Numbered from the stretch's first letter, positions 1 to 9,743 are shown. The stretch is 64,000 nt of DNA from Paraplanobispora siamensis (GCF_016863175.1 NZ_BOOJ01000008.1:124001-188000); one strand, 5' to 3'. Made by a program: numbers and translations. Notes: generated from the sequence alone by a model not told the origin.

Positions 1-1
1 G

Positions 2-508
2 GCCCAGATCAAGGCCATGAAGAAGGTCGCGGGCACGCTCCGTCTCTCCCTGTCGCAGTACCGCGACCTGGAGGCCTTCGCGGCCTTCGCCTCCGACCTG
101 GACGCGGCCTCCCGCGCCCAGCTGGAGCGCGGCCAGCGCCTGGTGGAGCTGCTCAAGCAGTCCCAGTACAGCCCGTTCTCGGTGGAGAAGCAGGTCGTCT
201 CCGTCTGGGCCGGCACCACCGGTGAGCTCGACGACGTCCCGGTCGAGGACATCCGCCGCTTCGAGGCGGAGTTCCTGGACTACCTCGGTCGCGAGCACAA
301 GGGCGTCTTCGACAGCATCCGCGAGACCAAGGACCTGTCGGACGACGCGGTGACGACCCTGAAGGACGCGATCACGCAGTTCAAGAAGGGCTTCGAGACC
401 TCCGCGGGCGAGCTGCTGGTCAACGACGAGCCGGTCGCGGCGCTCGGCGCCGACAAGGTCGGCCAGGAGAAGATCACCAAGCACGTCCGCGCGGACGAGA
501 AGAAGTAG
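2..508 (+). CDS. atpA: F1 ATP synthase alpha subunit, C-terminal part (cut by window edge)
   Basis: C-terminal 168 residues of the catalytic-core alpha subunit of the membrane-bound F1Fo ATP synthase. The frame is open at the left edge (first whole codon at 2) and reads [20 protein letters not shown], the conserved start of the alpha C-terminal helical domain, followed by the usual [12 protein letters not shown] segment. The nucleotide-binding domain lies outside the window. It stops 3 nt before atpG, and the order alpha-gamma-beta-epsilon is the standard atp operon, so it is co-transcribed with the next three genes. Identification is secure; only the 5' part is missing. Confidence 0.97.
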   Translation, partial: AQIKAMKKVAGTLRLSLSQYRDLEAFAAFASDLDAASRAQLERGQRLVELLKQSQYSPFSVEKQVVSVWAGTTGELDDVPVEDIRRFEAEFLDYLGREHKGVFDSIRETKDLSDDAVTTLKDAITQFKKGFETSAGELLVNDEPVAALGADKVGQEKITKHVRADEKK

Positions 509-511
509 CCG

Positions 512-1414
512 ATGGGTGCCCAGCTAAGACTGCTGCGGCGGCGGATCAAGTCGGTCAGGTCAACGGCGAAGATCACGCGCGCCCAGGAGCTCATCGCCTC
601 CTCGCGCATCGTCAAGGCGCAGCAGCGGATGCAGGCCGCCGTGCCGTACGAGCGGGAGATCACCCGCGCCGTCACGGGCGTGGTCAGCAACACCGCCAGC
701 GTCGACCACCCGTTGACCGTGGCCAGGGAGAACCCCACCAGGGCCGGTGTGCTCATCGTCACCAGTGACCGCGGGTTCTGCGGCGGCTTCAACGCCAACG
801 TCCTGCGTGAGGCCGAGGCGCTGGCCGGTCTGCTGCGCAGCAGGGGCGTCGAGCCGGTGCCCTACGTGGTGGGGCGCAAGGGCATCACCTGGCACAGCTT
901 CCGGGGACGGGAGATGGGCGGGCAGTGGGGCGGGTTCTCCGACAACCCCTCCTACGCCAACGCCAAGGAGATCGCCGACGTGCTCATCTCCGCGTTCTCG
1001 GCCGAGACGGACGGGATCGACGAGATCCACATCGTCTCGACCGAGTTCGTCTCCATGCTCACGCAGGAGGTCACGGTCAAGCGGGTCCTGCCGCTGACGG
1101 TGGAGGAGACCACCGAGAAGCCGGAGACGCCGCTGCCGTACTTCGAGTTCGAGCCCACCGCGGGCGACGTGCTCGACTCGCTGCTCCCGCGTTACGTGGA
1201 GTCGCGCGTCTTCAGCACGCTGCTCCAGTCGGCCGCCTCGGAGCACGCCGCGCGTCGCCGGGCCATGAAGTCGGCGACCGACAACGCCAACGAGCTCATC
1301 CGTGTGTTCACCCAGCAGATGAACCAGGCTCGCCAGGCCGAGATCACCCAGGAAATCAGCGAGATCGTCGGTGGCGCCAACGCGCTGGCTGACGCCGCAG
1401 CGGGGAAAGAGTGA
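512..1414 (+). CDS. atpG: F1 ATP synthase gamma subunit
   Basis: Central rotor shaft of F1, 300 aa, about the family length. It begins MGAQLRLLRRRIKSVRSTAK, the typical basic N-terminal helix. The C-terminal helix carries the family motif around SATDNANELI with ITQEISEIVGGANAL at the end; these two long helices form the coiled coil inside the alpha-beta hexamer. The ATG follows the atpA stop by 3 nt and the gene ends 9 nt before atpD, so it lies inside the atp operon and is probably translationally coupled. No lesion seen. Confidence 0.98.
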   Translation: MGAQLRLLRRRIKSVRSTAKITRAQELIASSRIVKAQQRMQAAVPYEREITRAVTGVVSNTASVDHPLTVARENPTRAGVLIVTSDRGFCGGFNANVLREAEALAGLLRSRGVEPVPYVVGRKGITWHSFRGREMGGQWGGFSDNPSYANAKEIADVLISAFSAETDGIDEIHIVSTEFVSMLTQEVTVKRVLPLTVEETTEKPETPLPYFEFEPTAGDVLDSLLPRYVESRVFSTLLQSAASEHAARRRAMKSATDNANELIRVFTQQMNQARQAEITQEISEIVGGANALADAAAGKE

Positions 1415-2851
<1,437 letters not shown>

Positions 2852-2860
2852 TCGCCTTCG

Positions 2861-2888
2861 GTGCCGGTACGGCCCGCCGTACCGGCAC
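2861..2888 (+). terminator. Intercistronic hairpin between atpD and atpC
   Basis: Perfect 12-bp inverted repeat, GTGCCGGTACGG and CCGTACCGGCAC, with a 4-nt loop, starting 10 nt after the atpD stop. No T-run follows and atpC begins 25 nt downstream, so it is more likely a processing or attenuation hairpin that adjusts epsilon expression than a full terminator. The structure is seen directly; its role is inferred. Confidence 0.5.
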
Positions 2889-2913
2889 CTGGTTCGAAAG
2901 GAACGCAGAGAAA

Positions 2914-3318
2914 GTGGCGAAGCTGCGAGTAGGCGTCGTCTCGCCGGAGCGCGAGATCTGGTCCGGCGAGGCCGACATGGTCATCGCCAAGACCATCGAG
3001 GGTGAGATCGGCATCATGCCCCAGCACGCTCCCGTGCTGGGCGTCCTGGTCGAGGGCGGCGTGCTGAGGGTCAAGCGCGGTGGCGAGCCCGACCTGGTCG
3101 CCGCGGTGCACGGCGGGTTCGTGTCGGTGGCCAACGACGAGGTGTCGATCCTGGCCGAGGTGGCCGAGCTCGGCTCCGAGGTGGACGTCGCCCGGGCCCG
3201 CAACGCGATGGAGCGCGCCCAGGCCTCCGTCGAAGCCGACCAGGAGAACGCGGAGGCCGCGGCCGGGGCCAAGCGCGCCAGGGCCCGGCTGCGCGCGGCC
3301 GGCGAGGAAGTCGGATAG
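2914..3318 (+). CDS. atpC: F1 ATP synthase epsilon subunit
   Basis: Epsilon subunit, 134 aa, linking the rotor to the c-ring and modulating ATPase activity. GTG start with an AAAGGAA ribosome site about 10 nt upstream. The N-terminal beta-sandwich begins MAKLRVGVVSPEREIWSGEA, with the family motif EGEIGIMPQHAPVLGVL. The Ala/Arg-rich C-terminal helix is the regulatory helical hairpin. Last gene of the atp operon; the DUF2550 gene begins 43 nt later and may be co-transcribed. Confidence 0.97.
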   Translation: MAKLRVGVVSPEREIWSGEADMVIAKTIEGEIGIMPQHAPVLGVLVEGGVLRVKRGGEPDLVAAVHGGFVSVANDEVSILAEVAELGSEVDVARARNAMERAQASVEADQENAEAAAGAKRARARLRAAGEEVG

Positions 3319-3361
3319 GTTCTGCTTCTGGGCGGTGTGGTTCTTGGGGGCGGCGATCATC

Positions 3362-3772
3362 ATGGCGCGTGACGTACTCATCGTGGCGGTGGTGCTCGTC
3401 GTCCTTCTGTCCCTGCGGGTTCTGGTCCTCATCCGATCCCGCGGATCGGTGCTGTGCTGTCTGCGCCCCGTGGAGGGCAAGCGCGGCTGGCGGGTGGGAG
3501 TGGCCCGTTACGCCGGGGGACGGCTCAACTGGATCCCGCTCATAGGTCTGCTGCCGAGGCCGCGCCACGTCATCGTGAGGCGCGGCCTCGTGGTTTCCGG
3601 ACGGCGCCGGATCGGGACCGGCGAGTTCTTCGGGTTCCTGGAGGGCGTGACGGCCCTGCGGTGCGAGAGCGCGGGGTTCACCTTCGAGCTGGCCGCCGGT
3701 TACCGCGCCCTGACCGGGTTCGTCGCCTGGCTGGAGTCCGCCCCGCCCGGCGCCCACCTCGACGTCGCCTGA
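3362..3772 (+). CDS. DUF2550 family membrane-anchored protein
   Basis: Protein of 136 aa with one N-terminal membrane segment (about residues 5-22, VLIVAVVLVVLLSLRVLVLI). A cytoplasmic domain follows containing GWRVGVARYAGGRLNWIPL and a Trp-rich C-terminus. This is the actinobacterial DUF2550 family, habitually encoded just after atpC; no biochemical role is established. ATG chosen at 3362, with a G-rich stretch 12 nt upstream; an in-frame GTG at 3335 would add 9 residues. A 12-bp inverted repeat lies inside the coding region (3555-3590) and is matched by codons, so it is not taken as a terminator. Confidence 0.85.
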   Translation: MARDVLIVAVVLVVLLSLRVLVLIRSRGSVLCCLRPVEGKRGWRVGVARYAGGRLNWIPLIGLLPRPRHVIVRRGLVVSGRRRIGTGEFFGFLEGVTALRCESAGFTFELAAGYRALTGFVAWLESAPPGAHLDVA

Positions 3773-3791
3773 GCCGCTCCCGGGCCGCCTG

Positions 3792-4415
3792 TCAGCGGGT
3801 GCCGCCGGGCTTCCAGAGGATCTCCTCGCCCGCGGCCGCGATGCGGCACAGGATGAACATCAGGTCGCTCAGCCGGTTGAGATACTTGGCGGTCAGCGGG
3901 TTGACGTCGTCGTGGGCCTCCAGCGCCGCCCAGACCGTGCGCTCGGCCCGGCGCACGACCGTCCTGGCCACGTGGAGCTGGGCGACGACCGGGTTCCCGC
4001 CCGGCAGGATGAAACTGCGCAGCGGCTTGAGCCGTTCGTTGAACTCGTCGCAGCGGGCCTCCAGCCACTCGACGTAGGACGGCTCGACCCGCAGCGGCGG
4101 GAACTCGGGGTTCTCCGTGACCGGGGTGCACAGGTCGGCCCCCACGTCGAACAGCTCGTTCTGGATCCGGGTGAGGACGGCGACGACGTCCTCGCCGAGG
4201 CCTCCCGATCCGCTCCCGGAGGCCGCGGAGGACGCCGGGAAGGACAGGGCCAGGCCGAGCGCCGCGTTGGCCTCCTCCACGTCGGCGTAGGCGGCCAGGC
4301 GCGGATCGGTCTTCCGGGTGCGGCTCATGTCGCCCAGAGCGGTGGTGCCGTCGTCTCCCGTACGGGTGTAGATCTTGGAGAGCACCACGGGGTTGTCTCT
4401 GTCAGCTCGCGTCAT
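3792..4415 (-). CDS. PduO-type ATP:cob(I)alamin adenosyltransferase
   Basis: Transfers the adenosyl group of ATP to cob(I)alamin to make coenzyme B12. 207 aa. The family N-terminal motif YTRTGDDGTTALGDMSRTRK is at residues 16-35, and the ATP/cobalamin site continues in ADVEEANAALGLA. The C-terminal signature is ILPGGNPVVAQLHVARTVVRRAER. A short Ser/Gly insert (about residues 61-72) lengthens one loop. Convergent with DUF2550. Its product would supply adenosylcobalamin to the mutase of this window (38168-39835) and to MeaB. Confidence 0.93.
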   Translation of the reverse strand: MTRADRDNPVVLSKIYTRTGDDGTTALGDMSRTRKTDPRLAAYADVEEANAALGLALSFPASSAASGSGSGGLGEDVVAVLTRIQNELFDVGADLCTPVTENPEFPPLRVEPSYVEWLEARCDEFNERLKPLRSFILPGGNPVVAQLHVARTVVRRAERTVWAALEAHDDVNPLTAKYLNRLSDLMFILCRIAAAGEEILWKPGGTR

Positions 4416-4438
4416 GGGCTCAGCGTAACGGGCCGAAA

Positions 4439-4480
4439 AATATCAGGATTAACACCATGGTTGACAATATGATGCAACGA
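4439..4480. promoter_or_regulatory. Divergent promoter region of the adenosyltransferase and tricorn genes
   Basis: The 64-nt intergenic stretch is AT-rich against its surroundings. On the minus strand, TTGTCA (4462-4467), a 17-bp spacer and GATATT (4439-4444) form a sigma70-like promoter for the adenosyltransferase. On the plus strand, TATGAT (4468-4473) ends 6 nt before the ATG at 4480, and no Shine-Dalgarno sequence is present, so the protease message is probably leaderless. Positions are read from sequence; activity is inferred. Confidence 0.4.
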
Positions 4481-7400
4481 TGGTTTCTGGTTCTTACCTG
4501 CGATTTCCGCATATATCCGGGGATGTGCTGACGTTCGTCGCCGACGACGACGTCTGGGCGGCCCCCGCGGAAGGGGGCCGGGCCTGGCGCCTGTCCTCCG
4601 ACCGGGCTCCGGCGAGTCACCCCCGCCTGTCCGCCGACGCCTCCAAGGTCGCCTGGACCAGCGTGCGCGAGGGCGATCCCGAGGTGTTCCTGGCCGACCT
4701 GGAGAGCGGCTCCGCCGAGCGGCTGACCTACTGGGGCGACTACCGTACCCGGACTCGCGGGTGGACCCCCGACGGCCGGATCCTGGCCATCAGCGCGACC
4801 GGCCAGCCGTTCGGCTCCATGACTTTCGCCTACGCGCTGGACACCGCCGGGAACGCCGAGCGGCTGCCGTACGGCCCGGTCACCGACCTGGCGATCGCCG
4901 AGGACGCGACCGCGCTGCTGACCGCCTCCCTCGCCCGCGACCCGGGGACCTGGAAGCGCTACCGGGGCGGTACGGCGGGCCGGCTGTGGATCGGCGGGCA
5001 GGACGGTTTCACCCGGCTGCTGGCCGAGCTGAACGGCCACTTCGCCAGCCCGATGCTCGTCGGCGGCCGCCTGGTCTTCCTGTCCGACCACGAGGGGGTC
5101 GGCAACCTCTACTCCGCGGAGCTCGACGGCACCGGGCTGCGCCGCCACACCGACCATGACGTCTTCTACGCCCGGCACGCCACCACCGACGGGACCCGGA
5201 TCGTCTACCAGAACGCCGGCGACCTGTACATCCTCGACGGCCTGGACGCCGAGACCCGCAAGCTCGACGTCCGCCCCGGCTCCCCGCTCCGCGGGCGTCA
5301 GCCGCGGGCGGTGGACGCCGGCCGGAGGCTGGACGACCTGGCCGTGGACGCGACCGGCCGGGCCAGCGCGGTGGAGGTGCGGGGCACCGTGCACTGGCTC
5401 ACCCACCGTGACGGCCCGGCGCGCCAGCTCAGCTCCGGGCTGGCCGCGGGCAAGCCCCGCATGCTCGGCGCCGACCAGGTGGTGTGGGTCATCGACGACG
5501 GGCAGGCGCACGGCCTGGAGATCGGCCCGGCCGGCGGCGGGGAGACCCGCAGGATCGCCGAGGGGAAGCTGGGCGAGGTCGGGGACCTGGCCGTCGCGCC
5601 CGACGGGGCCACCATCGCGGTGGCGGCCAGGGACGGCAGGCTGCTGCTGGTGGACGTGGCCTCCGCCGAGGTCGTCGAGCTGACCCGCGCCAACGGCCAG
5701 ATCGACGGCATGGCCTGGTCGCCCGACTCCGCCTGGCTGGCCTGGTCGCACCCCGAGGCCACCCCGCTGCGCCGGATCCGGCTGGCCAGGGTGGTGGACC
5801 GGGTGATCCACGATGTGACCGACGGCCGCTTCGTGGACGTCTCGCCCGCCTTCGCCGGAGACCACCTGGCCTTCCTGTCGCGCCGCGGCTTCGACCCGGT
5901 CTACGACGCGCACTCCTTCGACCTGTCCTTCCCGTACGGCTACCGCCCCTACCTGGTCCCGCTGGCCGCCTCCACCCCCTCGCCCTTCGCGCCCAGCATC
6001 GACGGGCGGCCGGTGGCCGGGGCGGACGGCGGCGACGGTGACGGCGACGGCGGGAAGAAGAAGGAGCCCGTCCCCCTCACGGTCGACACCGACGGGATCG
6101 CCGCCCGCGTCGTGCAGGTGCCGGTGCCCGAGGGCCGCTACTCGACGCTGCGCGCGGTCAAGGGCGGGTTCGTCTGGCTGCGCGAGCCGCTGGCCGGGGA
6201 GCTGGGCGAGGACAGGGGAGACCTCGGCGGGGACCCGCCCAGGGCCGCCCTCGACCGCTACGACCTGGTCAAGCGCACCTGCGAGGAGCTGGTCGACAAG
6301 CTCGACTGGTACCGGGTGAGCGGCGACGGCACCCGCCTGGTCGTCTCCGACAAGGGCGCGCTCACCGTCCGCCCGGCCACCGGCAAGAACGGCGACGACG
6401 ACGTGACGGTGGACGTGTCGAGGATCCGCATCACCGTGGACCCCGTCGTCTACCGGCGGCACGCCTACACGCAGATGGGCCGCCGGGTGCGGGCCGACTT
6501 CTGGGTGGAGGACATGGCGGACGTCGAGTGGGACGCCGTGCTGGAGGAGTACCGGCCGCTGGTGGACCGGGTCGCCACCAACGACGACTTCGCCGACCTG
6601 CTGTGGGAGGTGGCCGGCGAGCTCGGCAGCTCGCACGCCTACGTCATCCCCGCGCCCTGGGGATCGCCCTCCAGCGACGCGGTGGGCCTGCTCGGCGCGG
6701 ACGTCTCGCGCAACGAGGAGGGCCGCTGGCAGGTGGACCGGGTGCTGCCCGGCGAGTCGTCGGACGTGCACGCCCGCTCCCCGCTGGCCGTACCCGGCGC
6801 GGGAGTGCAGCAGGGGGAGGCGCTGCTGGCGGTCGACGGCCGCCCGGTGCCGCCGCAGGGCCCCGCGCGGCTGCTGGTCGGCGCCGCGGGCAAGCCGGTC
6901 GAGCTGACCCTCGGGGGCGGGCGCCGGGTGGTCGTCACGCCGCTTCGCGACGACCGCCGGCTGCGCTACCAGGACTGGGTGGCCGGTCGCCGGGCGCACG
7001 TCCGTGAGCTGGGCGACGGGCGGCTGGGCTACCTGCACATCCCGGACATGGTCGCCGAGGGCTGGGCGCAGTTCCACCGCGACCTGCGCCGGGAGATGAC
7101 CTTCGAGGGGCTCGTGGTGGACGTCCGGGGCAACCGGGGCGGGCACACCTCCGAGCTGGTCATCGAGAAGCTGCTGCGCCGGGTCATCGCCTGGGACCTG
7201 CCCCGCGGCCTGATGCCGATCACCTATCCCGAGGACGCCCCGCGCGGCCCGCTCGTCGCGGTCACCGACTACAACGCCGGCTCCGACGGCGACATCGTCA
7301 CGGCCGCCTTCAAGATCCACAAGCTCGGCCCGGTGGTCGGCACCCGGACCTGGGGCGGCGTCATCGGCATCGAGGATGACCACCGCCTGGTGGACGGGTC

Positions 7401-7647
7401 GGCCGTCACGGTGCCGAGGTACTCGTTCTGGTTCGAGGGCCTGGGCTGGGGCGTGGAGAACTACGGAGTGGACCCCGACGTCGAGGTGGACATCACCCCG
7501 GACGACTGGGCCGCCGGGCGCGACCCGCAGATCGAGGAGGCGGTACGGCTCGCGCTGGCCGCTCTGGCGGAGCGCCCCGCGGCGACCCCGCCGGACGCCG
7601 CGACCCGTCCCTCCCGGCGCCGTCCCGCCCTGCCGCCCCGCCCGTAG
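4480..7647 (+). CDS. Tricorn-type S41 protease with beta-propeller and PDZ domains
   Basis: 1055 aa, about the length of archaeal tricorn. An N-terminal beta-propeller region (about residues 1-430) has repeated blocks such as FVADDDVWAAP and DGARLLVVSDKG. A second, less regular propeller part includes a Gly/Asp-rich loop and KKKE near residue 527. A PDZ-like domain (about 740-830) and the S41 catalytic core follow. The catalytic residues match tricorn: His719 in GSSHAY, Ser935-Asp936 in AGSDGD, and Glu993 in GVENYG. Probably a cytoplasmic oligopeptidase acting on proteasome products, since no signal peptide is visible. The C-terminal tail is Pro/Arg-rich. Confidence 0.93.
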   Translation: MVSGSYLRFPHISGDVLTFVADDDVWAAPAEGGRAWRLSSDRAPASHPRLSADASKVAWTSVREGDPEVFLADLESGSAERLTYWGDYRTRTRGWTPDGRILAISATGQPFGSMTFAYALDTAGNAERLPYGPVTDLAIAEDATALLTASLARDPGTWKRYRGGTAGRLWIGGQDGFTRLLAELNGHFASPMLVGGRLVFLSDHEGVGNLYSAELDGTGLRRHTDHDVFYARHATTDGTRIVYQNAGDLYILDGLDAETRKLDVRPGSPLRGRQPRAVDAGRRLDDLAVDATGRASAVEVRGTVHWLTHRDGPARQLSSGLAAGKPRMLGADQVVWVIDDGQAHGLEIGPAGGGETRRIAEGKLGEVGDLAVAPDGATIAVAARDGRLLLVDVASAEVVELTRANGQIDGMAWSPDSAWLAWSHPEATPLRRIRLARVVDRVIHDVTDGRFVDVSPAFAGDHLAFLSRRGFDPVYDAHSFDLSFPYGYRPYLVPLAASTPSPFAPSIDGRPVAGADGGDGDGDGGKKKEPVPLTVDTDGIAARVVQVPVPEGRYSTLRAVKGGFVWLREPLAGELGEDRGDLGGDPPRAALDRYDLVKRTCEELVDKLDWYRVSGDGTRLVVSDKGALTVRPATGKNGDDDVTVDVSRIRITVDPVVYRRHAYTQMGRRVRADFWVEDMADVEWDAVLEEYRPLVDRVATNDDFADLLWEVAGELGSSHAYVIPAPWGSPSSDAVGLLGADVSRNEEGRWQVDRVLPGESSDVHARSPLAVPGAGVQQGEALLAVDGRPVPPQGPARLLVGAAGKPVELTLGGGRRVVVTPLRDDRRLRYQDWVAGRRAHVRELGDGRLGYLHIPDMVAEGWAQFHRDLRREMTFEGLVVDVRGNRGGHTSELVIEKLLRRVIAWDLPRGLMPITYPEDAPRGPLVAVTDYNAGSDGDIVTAAFKIHKLGPVVGTRTWGGVIGIEDDHRLVDGSAVTVPRYSFWFEGLGWGVENYGVDPDVEVDITPDDWAAGRDPQIEEAVRLALAALAERPAATPPDAATRPSRRRPALPPRP

Positions 7648-7674
7648 GGGGCGTCGGCGCCCCGGCGTCCCGAT

Positions 7675-7714
7675 GCGGGTGTCCCGGATGACATTTGTCA
7701 TCCGGGACACCCGC
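7675..7714. promoter_or_regulatory. Perfect long palindrome upstream of ABC/two-component operon
   Basis: Two perfect 19-bp arms (7675-7693 and 7696-7714) around a TT centre. The core half-site reads GGATGACA / TGTCATCC, extended by GTGTCCC / GGGACAC. It starts 28 nt after the protease stop and lies 67 nt before the ABC ATPase start. As RNA it could fold into a terminator-like stem, but no T-run follows. As DNA it is an ideal dimer operator, the best candidate ligand being the LuxR-type regulator encoded in the downstream operon. Structure seen; role inferred. Confidence 0.55.
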
Positions 7715-7745
7715 GAGATCCACATTTCTCTGGTGATATCCACGA

Positions 7746-7767
7746 CTACCTGCGGCTGAGCAGGTAG
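7746..7767 (+). repeat. Short inverted repeat in the leader of the ABC operon
   Basis: CTACCTG, an 8-nt spacer and CAGGTAG, ending 14 nt before the ATG at 7782. It lies between the 40-bp palindrome and the start codon. It could be a second operator half-site or a leader hairpin covering the weak ribosome site CAGGTAG. Confidence 0.35.
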
Positions 7768-7781
7768 ATCATGATTTTCCC

Positions 7782-8843
7782 ATGAGAACACGACAGCTTG
7801 CGGACGCGACCGGCACCGGAACCACCGGCCCCGAGAACGTGATCGAGGTCGGCGGGCTCCGGCAGAAGTATGGTGACTTCGAGGCCGTGCGCGGCATCTC
7901 CTTCACCGTCCCCCGCGGAGAGGTCTTCGCCCTGCTGGGCACCAACGGGGCCGGCAAGACCACCACGATGGAGGTCCTGGAGGGCTACGCGCCCGCCACC
8001 GACGGGACCGTCCGGGTCCTGGGCCTCGACCCGATCCGGCAGCACCGCGAGCTGCGCCCCCGCGTGGGCATCATGCTGCAGGAGGGCGGCTTCCTCGGCG
8101 ACCTCACCGTGGCCGAGACCGTGGACCTGTGGAAGGGGCTGAGCCAGGACGCCGGCCGCCCGGTCACCCTGTCCGGCAGCACCGAGCTGCCGGGCGGGTT
8201 CACCCTCCTGGGCAGCCGGATCCGCCGGGTGGACCGCGTCACCATGGGCGCGCTGGAGCTGGTGGGCCTGGAGAAGAAGGCCCGGGTCAGGGTCAAGCAG
8301 CTGTCCGGCGGCCAGAAGCGCCGGCTCGACCTCGCGCTCGCGGTGCTGGCGGCGCCCGAGGTGCTCTTCCTGGACGAGCCGACCACCGGGATGGACCCCG
8401 AGGCGCGCCGTACGACCTGGAAGGTCGTGGAGGAACTCCGCGACGCGGGCACCACCGTGCTGCTGACCACGCACTATCTGGAGGAGGCCGAGCGCCTGGC
8501 CAACCGGCTGGCCATCATGCACGAGGGCCGCATCCACACCCACGGCTCGGTCGAGGAGGTGGTGGCCACCTCCGGCGACATGATCACCTTCCGGCTCCCC
8601 GGCACCTCCTGGACCTTCGGCGACCTGCCCGTGCTGGACGGCGTCGCCCCGGCGCTGACCTACGCCTCCGGCGGCACCGAGGTCGGCTACACCCTGTCCG
8701 GGCCCGACGCCGGGACCCGCGCGCACGCCGCCCTCCGGCCGCTGCTCGCCTGGGCCGACACCCGCGGCGAGACCCTGGAGCGCCTGGCGGTGCGCCGCGG
8801 AACCCTGGAGGACGTCTTCATGCGGATCGTGGGAGAGGCCTGA
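7782..8843 (+). CDS. ABC transporter ATP-binding protein (DrrA/YadG-like exporter)
   Basis: 353-aa ATPase of an ABC-2 export system. Walker A GTNGAGKT is at 53-60, the Q-loop at MLQEGG (98-103), the signature LSGGQ at 174-178 and Walker B LFLDE at 195-199. The H-loop is in LTTHYLEEAE. An extra segment of about 30 residues (about 122-154) lies between the helical subdomain and the signature, unusual for this family. The C-terminal extension (about 270-353) is the accessory domain seen in drug-export ATPases. First gene of an operon with a permease, histidine kinase and response regulator. Confidence 0.92.
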   Translation: MRTRQLADATGTGTTGPENVIEVGGLRQKYGDFEAVRGISFTVPRGEVFALLGTNGAGKTTTMEVLEGYAPATDGTVRVLGLDPIRQHRELRPRVGIMLQEGGFLGDLTVAETVDLWKGLSQDAGRPVTLSGSTELPGGFTLLGSRIRRVDRVTMGALELVGLEKKARVRVKQLSGGQKRRLDLALAVLAAPEVLFLDEPTTGMDPEARRTTWKVVEELRDAGTTVLLTTHYLEEAERLANRLAIMHEGRIHTHGSVEEVVATSGDMITFRLPGTSWTFGDLPVLDGVAPALTYASGGTEVGYTLSGPDAGTRAHAALRPLLAWADTRGETLERLAVRRGTLEDVFMRIVGEA

Positions 8844-8844
8844 G

Positions 8845-8937
8845 ATGTCCGCGACGACGCGGCATGACGGTGTGACGGACGGAAAGGTCCGCGGGGGCGC
8901 ACGACCCGCGCGGTGGACGAGGAGTGACGAGCGATGA
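8845..8937 (+). CDS. Possible 30-codon ORF bridging ABC ATPase and permease
   Basis: ATG one base after the ATPase stop. The frame runs through the whole gap and its TGA overlaps the permease ATG (ATGA). The product, beginning MSATTRHDGVTDGK, is Arg-rich, with no membrane segment or known family. Third-position G/C is about three quarters, less than in neighbouring genes, so coding status is doubtful. Its best support is the precise fit between both flanking genes, consistent with translational coupling. Confidence 0.25.
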   Translation: MSATTRHDGVTDGKVRGGARPARWTRSDER

Positions 8938-9731
8938 CGAAGACCGATGTTCTGCACGCCGTGCGGCTGGCGCGGCTCGACCTGACCCTGGTCGGCAGGA
9001 ACACCACCGTGCTGTTCAACGTGATGCTGATGCCGCTGCTGCTCGCGGCCCTCTACAGCAGCTTCCCGACGGGCGACGTCGGCGGGGTGGAGGGCAAGGT
9101 GTTCGTCCTGACCGGCGTGCCCGGACTGATGCTGGCGTTCGCGGTCTTCATCAACCTGGTCAACGCCTTCACCTCCCGCCGTGAGGAACTGGTGCTCAAG
9201 CGGCTGCGCGGGGGCCAGCCGTCGGCGATGGCGGTCATGGCGGGCAGCGGCCTCGGCGCCCTCGCCGTCTTCCTCTTCCAGGCGCTGCTGATCGGGATCT
9301 GGGTCTACCGTTTCGAGGACGTCCTGCCGGTCAACGTGCCGCTAATGGTGCTCGCCGCCGTCCTGGGCGTCGCGGTGTTCGGCCTGCTCGCGGCGGCCTT
9401 CTCCGGGATGACTCCCAACGCGGAGATGGCGCAGATCACGGTGCTGCCGGTGCTGCTCGTCATGATGGTCGCCGCGCCGGTCGCCTTCCCCGCCGACGTG
9501 CTGCCCGGCCCGCTGGCCGTGGTCTCGAACCTGCTGCCGGTCACTCCGATCGTGGAGATGATGCGCACCGGCTTCCTCGGCGCCGACCACTTCGCCGACG
9601 GCGGCGAGAAGCTGACGATGGCCGGGCAGTGGACGGCCGCGCTGCCCTCGATCGGGATCCTGCTCGTCTGGGTCGTGATCGGAGCGCTGCTGGCCAGGTG
9701 GTTGTTCCGGTGGGAGCCCCGGCACGGCTAA
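8934..9731 (+). CDS. ABC-2 type transporter permease
   Basis: 265-aa integral membrane partner of the preceding ATPase. About six hydrophobic segments are visible, among them VLFNVMLMPLLLAALYSSF (about 26-44), GLMLAFAVFINLV, AVFLFQALLIGIWVY and ITVLPVLLVMMVAAPVAF, with the C-terminal IGILLVWVVIGALLARWLF. ATG with a GGACGAGGAG ribosome site 10 nt upstream. The family moves drugs, lipids or peptides; the substrate cannot be read from the sequence. Ends 12 nt before the kinase gene, so co-transcribed. Confidence 0.9.
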   Translation: MTKTDVLHAVRLARLDLTLVGRNTTVLFNVMLMPLLLAALYSSFPTGDVGGVEGKVFVLTGVPGLMLAFAVFINLVNAFTSRREELVLKRLRGGQPSAMAVMAGSGLGALAVFLFQALLIGIWVYRFEDVLPVNVPLMVLAAVLGVAVFGLLAAAFSGMTPNAEMAQITVLPVLLVMMVAAPVAFPADVLPGPLAVVSNLLPVTPIVEMMRTGFLGADHFADGGEKLTMAGQWTAALPSIGILLVWVVIGALLARWLFRWEPRHG

Positions 9732-9743
9732 CGTGGATCGCCG

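Noticed and set aside
3555-3590. 12-bp inverted repeat (CGAGGCCGCGCC and complement)
   Set aside because: It lies within the DUF2550 coding region and encodes conserved-looking PRPRHVIVRRGL; not a terminator.
4420-7791. Minus-strand open frame of over 1100 codons opposite the tricorn-type protease
   Set aside because: Mirror image of the high-GC codon pattern of the real gene; composition is Arg/Gly/His/Pro-rich with no domain, and it has no ribosome site.
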